Assembly (NCBI RefSeq): GCF_026745355.1
Contig: NC_079202.1
Coordinates: 26,893,072 to 26,957,071 of the forward strand
From: Beta vulgaris subsp. vulgaris
Taxonomy: Eukaryota; Streptophyta; Magnoliopsida; Caryophyllales; Amaranthaceae
DNA: 64,000 nt
Direction: 5' to 3'
Part shown: piece after piece, positions 1 through 14,000 of the stretch
Position numbering within the stretch: position 1 is the stretch's first letter
How the letters are laid out: every line of letters starts with the position of its first letter
Program-made: the position numbers and the translations under genes
The notes under the pieces: model-generated
Databases searched by the model: none
Seen by the model: only the letters and a program-made list of their open reading frames with translations
Told to the model about the DNA's origin: nothing

Positions 1-1475
1 GAAGTGGAACCATTGCATGATTATGTCCCATCACATGTGCCAAGTATAAACACAATAACACATCTCCATTAACATGAAATTGCACATATATAAGCTTTGC
101 AACCAGTTCTATAATCAACTTTTGAATACGACTTATGTCCTACATTATTCACGTTCTTGAAACCAGCCCTCCAACAAACTATTTGTCTCATACAAAGACT
201 ACCATCTTTGACCCTACACCTTGTGTTTATCCTTACGAACACCAAAAGCTTCTTCATCATTTTTCACTTGGTTCTGTAGCAACTCAGATTCAAAACCTTG
301 CTCAAACTCAAGAACATAAGTCTTCTTCCCTAAAATTACAAAATAAAATAATAATGGCAGGATGTTCTACAAGAAATAATCAGTACGTGTTCTAAATGAA
401 AATGACAAATGTTCTTTTTCATATATGTACTGTTTCAAACATTGGAATGTTCTAAATTAAGGTCAAAATCTTCTATATTAAAATGATAATATGTTTTACA
501 TTGTTCAAAATGAAAAGGAAGGAAGTATTGTTTCAAGAAAATTGTACTATGTTCCACATCAAACTGATAAATGTTCTACATGTAGTGAAAAATTGTTCAA
601 AATGAAAACGTAATATATTCTTTTTGAATAAAATAGAAAATTGTATTATGTTCTACATAAAATACATAGTTGTTCAAAATGAACGTAGACAATGTTCTAA
701 CACCAGAAAATAATAATGTTCAAAATGAAAAATATTCAAATCAAACTGATTAAGTTCTACAGAATTACTTTAAGCATGTTCTACTTCGATTGGCAATTTA
801 TTCTAAATTCAAAGATACTTGTTCTAATTCAATCACGTATAAAGTTCTACACTGTTATATTCAATTATGAACTGATTCAAAAAAATGACAGAAAATTTTC
901 ATAAAAATTGTAAACACATGATGTTATGAAATTACTTAAGCAATAAAAATCATACAATTATTCAAAAACTTACATATTGATTTTGAATCACCCACAATGA
1001 ATGAACAAATTGTGTAGAAGAATTAATAACAAAACCTACCGTTCAATCACAAAAAATAACATGCACTTCACAAAATCAACAACAACATAATGCAATCAGC
1101 AACAACTCAGCAACAAATTGCAAAATCGAACAACAATAAAGCAACAATAAGCAATTGAAATCATTCAAAACTTACAAATTGATTTCGAATTAGGAAATTG
1201 AAATTAGCATCTTCTGTCGAACTTCCAACAGCAATAGCAGAAGCTAAAATCGACATTTGATCAGCGAAATTCACAAAGATCGACAAGCAACAATCGTGAA
1301 ATCAATAATTTGTGAAGAGAGAGCATTGGAGAAGATAGAATTTCGAACATAATAATGATTAACTGAAATAAATATTCTATTTAATTATTTTTATAAATTT
1401 ATAGTGAAAATCAAAACGCAGTCTTTTTATACTGGGAGCACAGTGTGCTACGTGCTCCTTAAGCACAATATAATT
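1..1475. repeat. Mutator-like repeat with TGTTCTA-type internal motifs (right part)
   Basis: From about 360 to 860 the AT-rich sequence repeats a degenerate 'atgttcta(c/a)' word every 20-60 bases. Around 1433-1475 lies 'gggagcacagtgtgctacgtgctcc', an inverted motif also found at both ends of the 534-bp element at 7048-7581. That element carries the same kind of TGTTCTA words and has a 9-bp target duplication. I therefore read this as the right part of a larger Mutator-like relative whose left end lies at or before position 1. Short ORFs here look like chance. No transposase is visible. Confidence 0.45.
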
Positions 1476-1479
1476 ATCA

Positions 1480-1902
1480 CATTCTATCCCTCCATGTACG
1501 TGTCCTCTCTCCAGCGTGGTTATTCTTGAGTATCCTTTCTTTGGCAATATACTCCCACTACTCCTAAGCTACCAAAATAGCTTCCCCTGGTTTTGCTGAA
1601 ATGGAACCAAAGCATAATGGAATAAATTCTGTGGATAAAGCTTTTTTTCCTTTCTTTGATATTCCTATAAATTTGAATTTCTCCAGATTCTAATTTCGAT
1701 TACAAAACCTAATCTCTCTCTCCTTATTTTTGCTTGCAGAAATTCCCCCCTTTAAGCACCTCATTCCTCCACCAATTTTCCGCCCACCATTAATTTTAAT
1801 TACTACCCTCTTGTTATCATTATCATTATTCAATATTCCCAAAGGTGGAGAATAATGAGCTAGATAATGACGGATTATATAATGTCCTTATAAATCCAGA
1901 AA
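1480..1902 (+). promoter_or_regulatory. Putative promoter and 5' UTR of the 5'-nucleotidase gene
   Basis: This 420-bp stretch separates the upstream repeat from the ATG at 1903. A TATA-like 'ctataaatt' at 1665-1673 would place transcription start near 1700. It is followed by a pyrimidine-rich leader (ctctctctcctt near 1713-1724) typical of plant 5' UTRs. Transcript data would be decisive, so both the TATA call and the start site are inference. Confidence 0.3.
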
Positions 1903-2071
1903 ATGCGAATTTTCAAGAAAAACGTTTCGCTTTGTTTCTCTCATCTTCCGCCTGAATTGTCATCTTCTCTTGCTCTTTCCTCCTTTAGAATCAGGTTTAC
2001 TTCCGGATTTCCTACATCTCAACTCTTTTCTTCTCATCATTCCCCGCTCAAGCGGAATCAAATTCATTCAG
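1903..2071 (+). CDS. Exon 1: putative transit-peptide exon
   Basis: This exon encodes the first 56 residues, starting MRIFKKNVSL, with many Ser/Phe/Arg and a single Glu, as in plastid or mitochondrial leaders. The donor is cag|gttcat (phase 1). Joining to 3605 keeps the frame open straight into the M67 reading frame, which supports it as a true exon. Unspliced, the frame runs on to 2154, but that tail is intron. Confidence 0.7.
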
Positions 2072-5000
2072 GTTCATCAAAACTTTTGATTTTCATGCTT
2101 ATTGCATTTCTCATTAGTAATGGGTTGTTCTACTTGTTTCAATTGCAAAATTGAGAATGCTTTTCTTTCTTTTTAATTTTGACTGTACTAGTGCACCATG
2201 TTTCTAATTTTATTAGTCTATCATACCCCTCCAGTTTATATTAGTTTACCCATTTCTTTGAGGAACATTTGTCGAGGTATTAATTTAAATTTTAATATGT
2301 CTAATTGTTAATAAGCAAACATTACAAAAAGTTAATATTTGGATAATATACATGTATATCAGAATAGTGTCAAAGTCAAAATGAGTAAAGTAATAAAACC
2401 GAGGGAGTATGATAGAAAGTCTCGTATAAGCGCCTTATCGCAGCTTATGGTAAGACAGGGTTAACTGTTATGCCACTTCCAATAATTTTGCTATGACGAA
2501 CATGAACCTCGTCATCACCACCTGGCTGGAGGAGGGGATATCATTTGTAGGAGCTCTTGATGATTGTTGGAAGACACACTATTATAAAACAGAGGACTGT
2601 GAACTGTGTGTTATCGTTGCTGACTCCAAGTGATTTTCAATGTTTTTGTAATTTGTTGACAGTAATTAGCATGGTCGTATGATCAGAAATGTAATGGATT
2701 AATGTATATTAGATGACTTACTATTGTATTTCTAGTACAGCTACGTAGCATAAGTTTTTAAGTCACATTTATGAATCTTCTGTCATGAGTAAACCCCTCT
2801 TCTCCCCAGCTTATGGAGTACTTGTGCTGAAGTCTTGCTCTTGCATGAGGGTATGTCTACCATAATGATAGCTAATCGTTTTTACCTGGCGTCATTGCTT
2901 TATTTATTTGCGAAAGGAAGTGCTATACATAATATCTCGTGCTTTACTACTTCGAAAATACCTTTTCTTTCGAATACTTGGAAAATACTTGATGCTTTAT
3001 AGTTTATATATGTAGTTTTGGCTCTTTTAAAAGCACCAAAAAGAATGTCAGTAGTGTTGAGTTTAGGCTTCTTATGACTTTGTCCTGGATTTGGATTTTG
3101 GTAAATTTGAGGCCAGATTACGCGCTTGTTGATGAGGGACCTGTCTTGGAAAGAAACTGCTTTCTGGGCTGATCACTAAATAGTGAAGTAGATAAAAACG
3201 CTTCTTTGATCTGAATTCCATTGTTTATTTATGTATTTTGTTTTGCTTCTTTTCCCGATAAATAATAAGTAATTAAATGACAACTCTATGACTAGTTTAA
3301 AATTGGTCTGGGTGCTCAATTGAATTATATCTAGCACAAATGAGACTAATGAGTTTAGCGCATCTAGAATGCATTCTGCTTTCGCTGTGGGAGAGGCACT
3401 TTTCATTTCTTGGGGTTTTTGTAATATGAGGAGATAGGTACTTGAAAGTTACCTCAAGAGTCTAATATTACCTCTTAAATTTTGTGGGTTCTAGTGAAGT
3501 TATACTTCCCTTCTACCTCCATTGAGGCATTGATTGTACATTAGCTTATGACTTCTGATCAGATCCTATTGCCTGATTCTTTATCCATCTTTGATTTTTA
3601 TCAGGATCTTATAAGTTTCACAGTGGTTCTTCAATGGATGGGAATGCGACTGCTGAAGAGAAGAAAGAATCACAACTTCAAAGTGAGGTTAACCAAAGTC
3701 CATGTGTCTGGTCTTCCCCATCAGGTGCAGATGATGTCCGTTTAGGGAAACAAATATTTTGCAACAGATCCTTGAACATGAAAAATATTGTTGCTGTTGG
3801 TTTTGATATGGACTATACATTAGCACAATACAAGCCAGAGACATTTGAATCACTTGCATATGAAGGAACAATTAAGAAGCTTGTATTTGATTTGGGTTAT
3901 CCTCCTGAGGTTTGTCTGAAGCTTATCTATTTGTTCTTGTGAGGCAGATTCTGATGTCCATATTTTTTTGTAAATTTGCCCACATCATGATTAAATTTTG
4001 GTGTTACATTATCTTTAGTAATTCGCAAAAGCAACCACAAATTGGGACAAAATGTGGAAAATGTGGATATAGAAGTATCTTGTTAGGACATTAGTTCATA
4101 TACTAATGAGTAATTTATGAATGGCTGTATGTAAGGTCATTACTAGCAGCCTTTTATTTGGTGCTCATAGATATGACTACTTCTGAATAAATGTCATCTT
4201 CAAGGCTATATGACATATCCCAGCTAGGCTTCACGATAGGCATATACAATTATATATTGAAGTTTTAGGACGCTGGTGTTACTATTTCTTTTATACATGT
4301 ACTCATACATCCTGAGCCACTTACAAAATGAATTTAGCTTTGAGTTCGCACGCATGCGCACACGCACACACATATTATATATACGGTATACCATATACCA
4401 ACGCAAGTCTAATAGCTGTGCGGTAGAATTTCCCCTTCAATCTATAGGGCATGCCGGAATCACATAGAAACCTCGTGGCACTTTTTCACTTCAACCAATT
4501 TGCTTTAATTCTATGAGCCACGTCTCCATCCAATTCCCATATTTTGGATTTTGCTCCTAGATATTGGAAGAAGTTAGAACCTTTGACAATCTTCAACATG
4601 GAAAAAAAATGCGGTCGCATTGTCGCGGGATCGGTTTGTAACGAGCCTTAAGATCATATGGTCACGAGCCAACTTTTTGATCCTTTTAGATGATATAGTC
4701 ACGAGCCTTAAGATCATATTCAGAATTAGGACGAAGTAACGAGCGAGTTGTTTTCGGTGAGGTTGGTGAGTTTCGTCTATATGTTCTATAGGGGTGAAGT
4801 TATGAGTGAGACGGTGCTCAATTGGTGGTTATGTTGGTCAATATAGCCATAGGTGATGTGGAAGAGGGTTGGGAAAGAGACCCTTAATTAATCTCCTTAC
4901 CTTGGATATGTAGGAATGTAGGTTCTTGAAAAAACACATAAGAATTGTAAGGTCTACGCTATACAGGGTCACCTTTAGGGCTTTCCCCTGTAGTTTTCAC

Positions 5001-8000
5001 AAAGAAACAAGAGCTGCTTGATAACTTCTCCATTAGAAGCATTTGGGGGTATGCAACAAACCACCCTCACCCTCCCATATTATTGACCTATCAAAAACTT
5101 GGCAAGAAAGGAGTCAAAGGAGAAGGAAGGGAATTAATGGTCATATCAAAGAATATGAGAGCATATTTTGAAATTACACATAGGAATAAGCTGCATAATG
5201 AGGTGTTCTATGACGTGTCCTTCCTCACATGTTTGTAGGAGAACTAAAGGTGTAGTTGGCTATAAATAGGATCTAGAGGAGAAGAGTAGAGTATCCAGAA
5301 AATTGTGGGTGTCTTAACGTAATTGGGGGAGATCTTGGCCTCTCGAAAGCCGAGTTATCTTGTATTTCTTGTTTTGTTCAATCAAAAACACCTCATCTTT
5401 CTTTGATTAATTGATGCATTTTCTTGTGTGAATAAAATGTCTGCCATAGTTTTCGAGCAATTGGTTGCAGGGATTCCAATTTGTTACAACTTCGTATCAG
5501 AGCAAGTTGATCCATAGCAGCGGCAACCGCATCCCAAAATGCACAACTCATGGACAAGCTCGAAGAGGAAGAGTACCATGGCAGAGGGGATTGCAACGGC
5601 TATAGCCAATGCTGCAACGGAGATGTAGACCACCATTACTAAGCAAATCATTGCAAGTATGAACCTTTCAACCCAAAGGTTTGAAGGTGGAATTGAGTGC
5701 TCACAAGAGACTCAAGAAGGAATGATCGCTCAGATTCGTCCAAACCACAACAAATGTCAAGAAGAGGTGAGAACGACGATAATTTCAAGAAGAGGTGAAC
5801 GACGATAAACCAGAGATGCTCGTCTCTCTCTCCCTTTGTGGCCAATGAAGCGATCCCATGGGGAAGGGTTTGTGCAAGGTGGGTTAGGACACTTCAACCA
5901 TGGGGAAAGAAGAGGTGAAGAGGAACTCACCTTTGTTGAAAACCCAGATGGAGGAGGAATATTTATAGTAAACCCAGTAGGAGGGGGCTCAAGCGGAGGA
6001 CTAGGGGAGTTACGGCGGAACGAAGAAAGAAACGGATGGAAAAGAAATGGTGGTGGTACAGGACGGGGGGGCCGATGGTGGAAATGGTGGTGGCACGTAG
6101 GGGTGAAAGTTCGGTATGCGGCTTGGATAAGGGCCTAATCCAATCTGATCCAAATAAAATTTGGATTTCAATTTTTCAATCCGAATCCAAACCAATTAGG
6201 GTTTGAATCCGATCCAATCCAATTCGAAATTTCATACTCTAGATTGGATCCGATCCGAAAATCTGATTTTTTTAAAACTCTAGTTTTTCGATGAAATAAA
6301 TTAAGCACAACAGCAGCCTAGTATATTTAGTAAATGAGGAATTAAGTGCACTTAGTGTTTTAGGGGAAGGATTGAAGTGCTGTGTGTATTGGGTTATGGA
6401 GTAGGTTTTTTTATAATAAAAAATCAGTTAAGGACTTAAGCCAAATAACTTTCACTCCTAGTGGCACGGGATTGAGTGGATATGGGAGAAATAGCGCTGA
6501 AGGTATAGGATGGTAAAGTGTTAGGTGAAGATGGAGGATAGGGTGGAAACGGTGACGGACATAGATGGGATGACGCAGTTAGGAATGGTGGATAAGGTAT
6601 AGGCTGGGGAGGAAATGGAGGAAACGGTGACGCAACAATAGATGGAACAACGGGAGATACCGCATGCTCGACATGGCCCTCTTCGACCATCAAGATGCGG
6701 ACGGGTGGGTGGTAAAGGAAGAAAGGTACTTCAACATTTATCTCACTGAAGAAGAAAAAATGGACTTAAAAAGATACGTCCGCTATTTCATATCTCTCAC
6801 TGCAGGGTGATGCAGAGGTAGGCACTGATATACCAAGCATTATAACCTTAGACTTAAAATAGGTAGGTGAGCCGAAAATAGTGTTGGATGTGCGCATGGT
6901 TGGGCCACCATCTACCCCGAGAACTAAAGTATTCCATCCGTTTCTTTTTAATCTACACATTTTCTTTTTAGTGTTTCTTTTTAATCTACACACTGTTGCT
7001 TTTTCTATTTTCGGTAACATGTCATAACAACTTTCTCCTCTTTTTCCTGAAAATCCTATTGTGCTCCCAGGAGCACACCATGCATCCAGTAAATTTGTTT
7101 CATTTTCGATGAATAAATGTTCTATTTCAACAAATTTTCATTTTAAGCATATGTTTCAGCAAAAAAATGTTCTATTTTCCGTAAAAATTGTTCTATTGTC
7201 GATAAACAAATGTTCTATTTTAAAAAATGTTTTTTTAAAACTTATTTTCCACCAAAAAATATGTTCTATTTTCCCTGAAAATATGTTCTATATTTGATAA
7301 GCATATGTATTTAAGTAATTGAATTCTAGTAATGTTCCATTTCAGGAATAAAATGTCCATTTTCGTAATTGATTCTGTTAATGTTCCACTTAAATCGTAA
7401 AATGTTCTTTTTCGTAATTGTAATGTTCCATTTCAACAATAAAATGTTCGTTTTCATAAGTGAATTTTTTTAATGTTCTACTTCAATAGTAAAATGTTCG
7501 TTTTCGTATTCGTAAATGTTCTATTTTAGATTGTGGGAGCACAGTTCTCATTGTGCTCTTGGGAGCACAATGCACACATTATCTTTTTCCACCCATGTCA
7601 TCCACTTTTTGATATATTAATCTACTCGTTGGTTTCTCTCTATTATTTTTTAGTCTCTCTCCATCTTTTCAGTTTCTCTCTCATACTTGTGTATTTTCTC
7701 CTTGGTTCTCCCCCAAAGTGAAGTGAGTAAATTAAAAAGAAACGAAGGGAGTATTAATCAAATGGCAACAGGCTTCTGCCTTCAAAGCCACGTGGGAGGA
7801 GCTCTGTCAATCCAACTTCGCTTTCCTCACTTCCACCTTGAGGACAAGGTGAGTGTTTGGCCCGGGGTAATGCAAAAAACCAGCCTCACCCTCCCATATT
7901 ACTGACTTATCATTGACGTGCAAGAAAGAGTCAAGGAGAAGGAAGGGAATTAATGGTCATATCAGAGAATGTCAGAGCATATTCTGAAATTACAGAGGAA

Positions 8001-11000
8001 TCAGCTGTAAAATGAGGTGTCTTGTGAGGTGTCCTTTCCTCACATGTTTGTAGGAGAATTAAAGCTGTAGCTGGCTATAAATAGGATCTAGAGAGAAGGT
8101 AGAGTATCCAGAAAATTGTGAGTGTCTTAGAGTAATTGGGAGAGATCTTGGCCTCTCGAAAGCCTTGAGTTATCCTGTATTTCCTGTTTTGTTCAACCAA
8201 AAACACCTCATCTCTCATCTTCCATACCAGTCCAGCAGTTGGTTGCAGGGGTCCGGTTTGTTACAGGGTCTAACCAGTAGTGTTCTTTATGCTTATGCCT
8301 CCTTTTCGGGTGTTGTTATTTGTGGGATACCCGTGTTGTTAGAGGCCTTAGATGCTTTTGTGTTACATATCAAGATTTTGCCGTTGCAAACTGTCTCCAC
8401 AGTATTTTGCCATCCAGCTCCATTTTCATTCTATTTGCCGAATGGATCTTTATGCTTGTGGCATTCATTTATCATACTTGAATAAGAGCGAGAATGAATG
8501 TTGTAGGAACTTATGCTTGCATTTGATGAGATAGGTGCAGGATAAGTAATTTTGAGTTTTTTCAATTAACTATTAAATTCTTCGGTGTCTGTAGCTATAA
8601 TATTTACTCGGTTATTAGCTCTTGACGATTTTCTTCAAAGTAAAGCAAATAATATATTTTTGCATCAATGCCTCATTTTTCTCAAACTTTTTTTGCTCAA
8701 GGGTTTGCTCTTCATTACTTTTGTTTTTATTTACTTGCCACATAGAGAAAATGCACAATGTCTAAGAAACTTAGAGAAAAAAGGGGAACACACAAAGGAC
8801 GGTTGAATCCCCTTGTCAAATCAAAAAGCATGGTCCCACCTCATACTTTAACATTAACTCAAGCTAGATTTTACTTTTAGCATGTAAAAGTAGTATGTAG
8901 CAAGTATGTGACATTTCCATTTTTGTATTTAGAAATGAAGCAAGTATGTTGGATTCTTTTACAGTTTTTCCTCCTTATGGGCTGTACCATTTTCTTTTCC
9001 ATGATTTATGTTGAGTGAACAGTAACATTTTGGCCTACAAATATCATCCCCTTGCAGTTGTTGCAGTGGACTTTTGATTCAAAGTACATGGTTAGAGGTC
9101 TGGTTGTTGATAAAAAGAGAGGCAATATTCTCAAGGTAATTCACATTAGAAGCGATCAACTCTGTGGCATTATGCATTGAAGTTGTATTTGACCATTACA
9201 ATATTACAGATGGATCGGCATAAATACGTGAAAGTAGCATATCATGGCTTTAGAGAGATGTCAAAAGAAGATAAAGTTGGAACTTATGGGAATACTTTGA
9301 CGAGAGATTCTTTTGATGAGCCTGACTATGCCCTCATCGATACACTCTTTTCCTTGGCAGAGGCCTACTTATTTGCACAGCTTGTCGACTTCAAGGATAA
9401 AAATCCTGGAAGAGTTCCTGCAGGAGCGGAGTAAGTAAAGTTACGGGAATCTTTTCTTTTATGTATGTGGTTACATGCAGGCTGTGGACCTAGTAGTATA
9501 ACAGTAGATTATTGATTGTATTAGCTGGTTGTTATCCAAATTTCTAAAAAGATCTGGATATATTGGCTGCAGTTATGCCCGTATGTACAAGGACGTCAGA
9601 GCTGCTGTTGATTTGTGTCATCGTGATGGGACCTTGAAGCAGATGGTTGCCAAAGATCCTCAAAGGTATGATATTGTTGATTTCGTTAAAGTAAGTTGAT
9701 CTGAGAATATCCATTTGTTTACCTTTACTCCTTCACTACTTTTTTGTGATAAATCTTTACTTTTGCTGTGATATCTAGTATTTGTAGGTTTATAATGTTT
9801 CTGCTACAGTCTGCACTATTTTTCCTTCTGTCTAGTTTCTTGCAATATGTTGATTGCAATGGTTAGTACTTGTGGGAGTCGTCTAATGGATTTCAGTGAG
9901 GAGGGGATGGTGGGGCAGCGCTACAGGGGAAAGTGTGGATAGACTGACATTTTTCACTCTTGTTGAAGTAGAACTTTATATACCAGTTTGGTTACATGAT
10001 AGTGATAAGTTATGCCAGTTTTTTTTGTCTTCTTCATGAAGGCATTATTTTACAAAACAGTCGTGATTTTCCATGGTAGGAGCTTGGTAAACTAAATTTT
10101 ATGGGATGTTCAATGTTGTGGTGTTCTTTTTTGCTGGCTACTTTAGATTAGTAAGTTTGGTTGTCTGTCGAATCTAATGTCCCTACATGTAATACCTCTC
10201 TTATATACTACTGAAAGAAACCCATACGAACAATAAACTTCTGTTCGGATGACAAAGTTGGATGAACGTGATAGGAATCAGGCTGCAGATTCAGAGGAGT
10301 GATAGACATGTGACATCTCAACTGGTGTGTCTGTTATATACTTATATGTTATAATAGCGGAAACGAGACCAAGATACAGTTTTTTCATTGTAAGATAGCC
10401 ACTTTGAGGGGTAGAAGAATAACTTGAGAAACAATTTAAAGCACCTTCAGCCTTGTCATGTTTTCTTAGGGAGACAAAGGAGCAAAGGTCGTATTCAAAT
10501 GGCATGTCTCACGTGTGATGCTCGGACTCGTCACTTCACCCGGTTGCAACCATGTCGACCCGACCCGACCCAGGTATGGACATGGAATACAGTTTAGAGC
10601 CTCCTGATGTGGTAGGAATAGGATTGATACGAACAAGAACCATAACAGTGGCGAGAAGATAATTGGACAAATTATTAGGTCTAGGTGTTCCGCTCACCAT
10701 CTCCTATGGCCCTTGCGATTTCTTCTTTTTCTCCATTTTTTTTTTCTTGTCTTTGAGAGTCATGTCTCTTTTGTTTTTTTACGTGGTGAAACTTGAAAGC
10801 GCCTTACTCTTTCTCCCTCTCTCTCAATCCAAGAAGCATGGAATAAAAGCTTGGCCATTCCGTTACATAATGCTTTTTATCTAACCTATTTAGATGTAAT
10901 GTTCACACGCCGCTTTAGAACAATTTTTTTTTGTTACGTTCATTACTTTTTAGAATTGCTCAGAAAAAAGAGAAAGGGAAAACATATATTGCAATTAGGA

Positions 11001-14000
11001 AAAAATGATTTGTACACCCATGGAATCAAAACTCTCCCGTTTAGTTACAAAACGACCGTTCTGTAATGGATTTTGGATTTGCCGTTCCGCGAAATGCCAT
11101 TACAGAACACCATAATAAAAATCACATACTTCTCGCCACGTTGTCCATAATGCATACTCGCCGCGTTAGAACGCTTTTATCCCCCTTACATTTGTCCTTT
11201 TCAAATATTAGCCAAAAATATTTTATAATTTAATTATATAGCTAATGTAACATGATCTTTTGATAGATTTAATTATATTTTATTGTAATAATGCTTCAAA
11301 AACTAAATAAGCAAATAAGGTTAGGACATATTAATGTGATTTTTTTTTAAAAAATTAACGCCGCATCGGCCGCAAAACGTTCTATTTCCCCGTTACAAGC
11401 CGTTTCCGTGACAACGCGAACGCAACCGTTCCTGCGAACGCGACCTTTCCCGCGACCACGATCGCGTTTTTTTTTTCTTTGTGTACACCAAAGAAGCGAA
11501 AAGAATGTGACTTGTGCTTTCAGGTTAGGTAATGTATGTGAGTTAGGGTTTATTTATGTGAGTAATAGGATATAACACTCATGTTTTGATGTACTTCCTC
11601 CGTTCCGAATTAATTGCAACAATTCCACTTTTTCACCATTCACACTTTTCACTTTGACTAAGATTTCTGATTTATACATAATGAAAAACATAATCAAGTG
11701 CGATCTTGTTAGATTTGTCTCGTGACGTATTTTCATAAAACGTAATTTTTATAATTTTTACTTATATGTAATTATAGATATTTGTGGTCAAAATAATGCC
11801 TCGACATGCGTAAAAGTGGATTTGTTGCATTTAATACGAAATGGAGGAAGTAATTATTTATTAACCCAAGCATATGACAGGATTGGTCATATTATGTCGA
11901 AGGAATTCTTGTTAAACTTAAAAAATGCAACATTGAGGTAAAACTCTGTTTCACTTGTTAATCGCAATCCATTTCATTCATTCGTTAAAAGCCGCTTCCA
12001 CGTCGTTATTGCAACTGCTACAAGCCTCTTCCGTGACCATTTATGCAATTTTCTTCCCTGACAAGTTGTATTAATTGTGGTGGTAAAAGTATATCACATG
12101 GATAGTCTTGAGAAAAAAAAAACGTGTTATACTAAATAGCTTCTTACTTTTCAACTCTTATCTCCTATTACAGTTCATGTGCAGCTTCTCTCTTTTATCA
12201 TTATAATACTCCTTTTGCTTTTATAGTCATAGAAATAGCATAGAACATAATTTTAAAACATGGAAATTATTATTATTTTTTGTTTAAATTACTGGGTCGC
12301 CAAGTACAAATTAAAATATTGGATCCTTTTTTAACGTGTTCCCAAATCCTTGATTTTGAGATTTCAAGGATTTGACAGTCGGATCCGTACCTATGTTTAA
12401 CATCATATCCGAGTCCAACCATTATAGTCTCTGCAGCTTTTGTGGTTGTAGATGAATCATGAAGTCCTTTTGGAAATAGTTCATGTGTTGATAAGTTCAG
12501 TTCACCCAGGGTGGGAAAACTCATGGTGGGCAGTGGGCAGCATTTATGGCTATTGCTTTGGGTATTGTGGTTTGCAAGAAATGACTAGATGTTTGGATTC
12601 TGGAGAAACTGGTGCTTCCTTTTCTATAGTGACTTATGGTGCTCTTATCTGACAGTATTTGCTTACTATGTGGCTTTCTTGGCTTAAATCTAACTATATC
12701 AATAAGATTGAAATGCTAGTGTCATAACTATCCGTCTATCTCCTTTTTTTTCAGTTAATAAATTTTTATTTTTGGTTTTACCGCTGTAGCTCATACTCCC
12801 TCTGTAAGATCATTTCGTATTAACCGAATTACTCTATCCTTTTTCTATTTTACAATCTCCAATGCACACCTTGACTATTGATATCTTCAAGTGTGTATTA
12901 GTAGATGTTTCAAAAGTTGGTATTTGGAATTACACTAGGAAACAAATTCAACAAGATTCCTCATGATAATGTTTTCTCCTTATATATTAGTAAGAATTTG
13001 TTATTGAATTTTTGTTGTACCAGTGTTACCTAATTTGCTATCTAATTCGCCTTTTGAATTCGCCAATTCGCCCAAAATGAGCCAAAAATGAACCAAAACC
13101 GACCATAATTTGCTTTTCTCAATTCGCGATTCGCGGGGGAATTAGGGAATTAGGTAACACTGTGTGTGATCAAAACCTTCTCTTTGGGAAGGAAATCACG
13201 AGACGGAGGGAGTACTATATTTTACCTCTTGTTTAAATTTTTCAGTTAAGCATCTCATGAACGGATTATATGGTTTTCCCAGAAATAACTGAGTACAATT
13301 AAATTCTTAGTATAATGAAAAAATGTCCTCAAATGATGTGGAACTAGCAAATATCGAAAATAGTCCTATGAAGAAAATAATAGCTCAAGGATGCTTTAAA
13401 TAAATTTCTACAGTCTAGTGGATTTTTTTGTAATGTTAAACAAGAGATAAATATGGCCTATTATCCTGAAACTCAAGTGTTATAGTTGTTGCGAGGAGCT
13501 GGAGGAGCTTGGGGAGCATTAGTAGGAGTAGCAGCAGGGGTAGTAGGAGTAGTAAGTTACAACATCAAGCAAGATCTATACTAGTAGCATTAGCATGTTA
13601 GTAGCAACATGATATTATTATAGAAGTAGTAGGTGTGAGAGATCCTTGGTTCTTTGTTCACTAGATCGTGAACATCTACTAAGAATAGAAGTATGCAGAC
13701 TATGATGCTTGGACACGGATACGGGTCCAAGTGTCTAATCCTTGAAATATCAAAATTAAGGACTCGGGGACACGTTTAAAAAGGATCCAATCTTAAATTT
13801 GGGCTCTGCGACCAAGTAATGTAGACACAAAAAATATGAAGGAGTATTACTAAAATAAAAGAGAAATGAAGCTGCACATAGGACTGTAAAAAGAGATAAG
13901 AGTTGAAAAGTCAAAGGCTGTCTAGTATCAAATGTCTTTTAGTTTTTGAAACCATCCACTGACTTACTTTTACCACCCACTATTAATTATTCCTTGGAGA

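Larger units (their letters stand above)
5041..8265 (+). mobile_element. Deleted Ty3/gypsy chromovirus relic with two LTRs
   Basis: Direct repeats of about 410-450 bp (5041-5488 and 7854-8265) share long blocks, including 'gagatcttggcctctcgaaagcc', and both end in gttaca. After the left LTR comes 'cgtatcagagca' (5493-5504), close to the usual gypsy tRNA-Met primer site. The interior holds a gag N-terminus from about 5539. A gag block lies at about 6690-6770 (MALFDHQDADGWVV, EERYF), and a chromodomain tail at 7755-7845 (LIKWQ, FKATWEEL, then FPHFHLEDKV in another frame). Protease, RT, RNase H and integrase are missing. The 5' edge of each LTR is approximate and no target duplication is evident. 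It hosts the hAT, Stowaway and Mutator-like insertions listed separately. Confidence 0.75.

Noticed and set aside
360..900. TGTTCTA words resembling a CRISPR-like or iteron array
   Set aside because: Words are degenerate and irregularly spaced, with no unique spacers; the genome is eukaryotic. Better explained as TE-internal repeats.
3548..3745. ORF overlapping exon 2 in another frame
   Set aside because: Shadow of the nucleotidase exon; the conserved motif I lies in the 3634 frame.
5836..6138. Gly/Arg-rich ORF in intron 2
   Set aside because: Lies in the decayed interior of the LTR relic and crosses a hAT MITE border, so it is not a gene.
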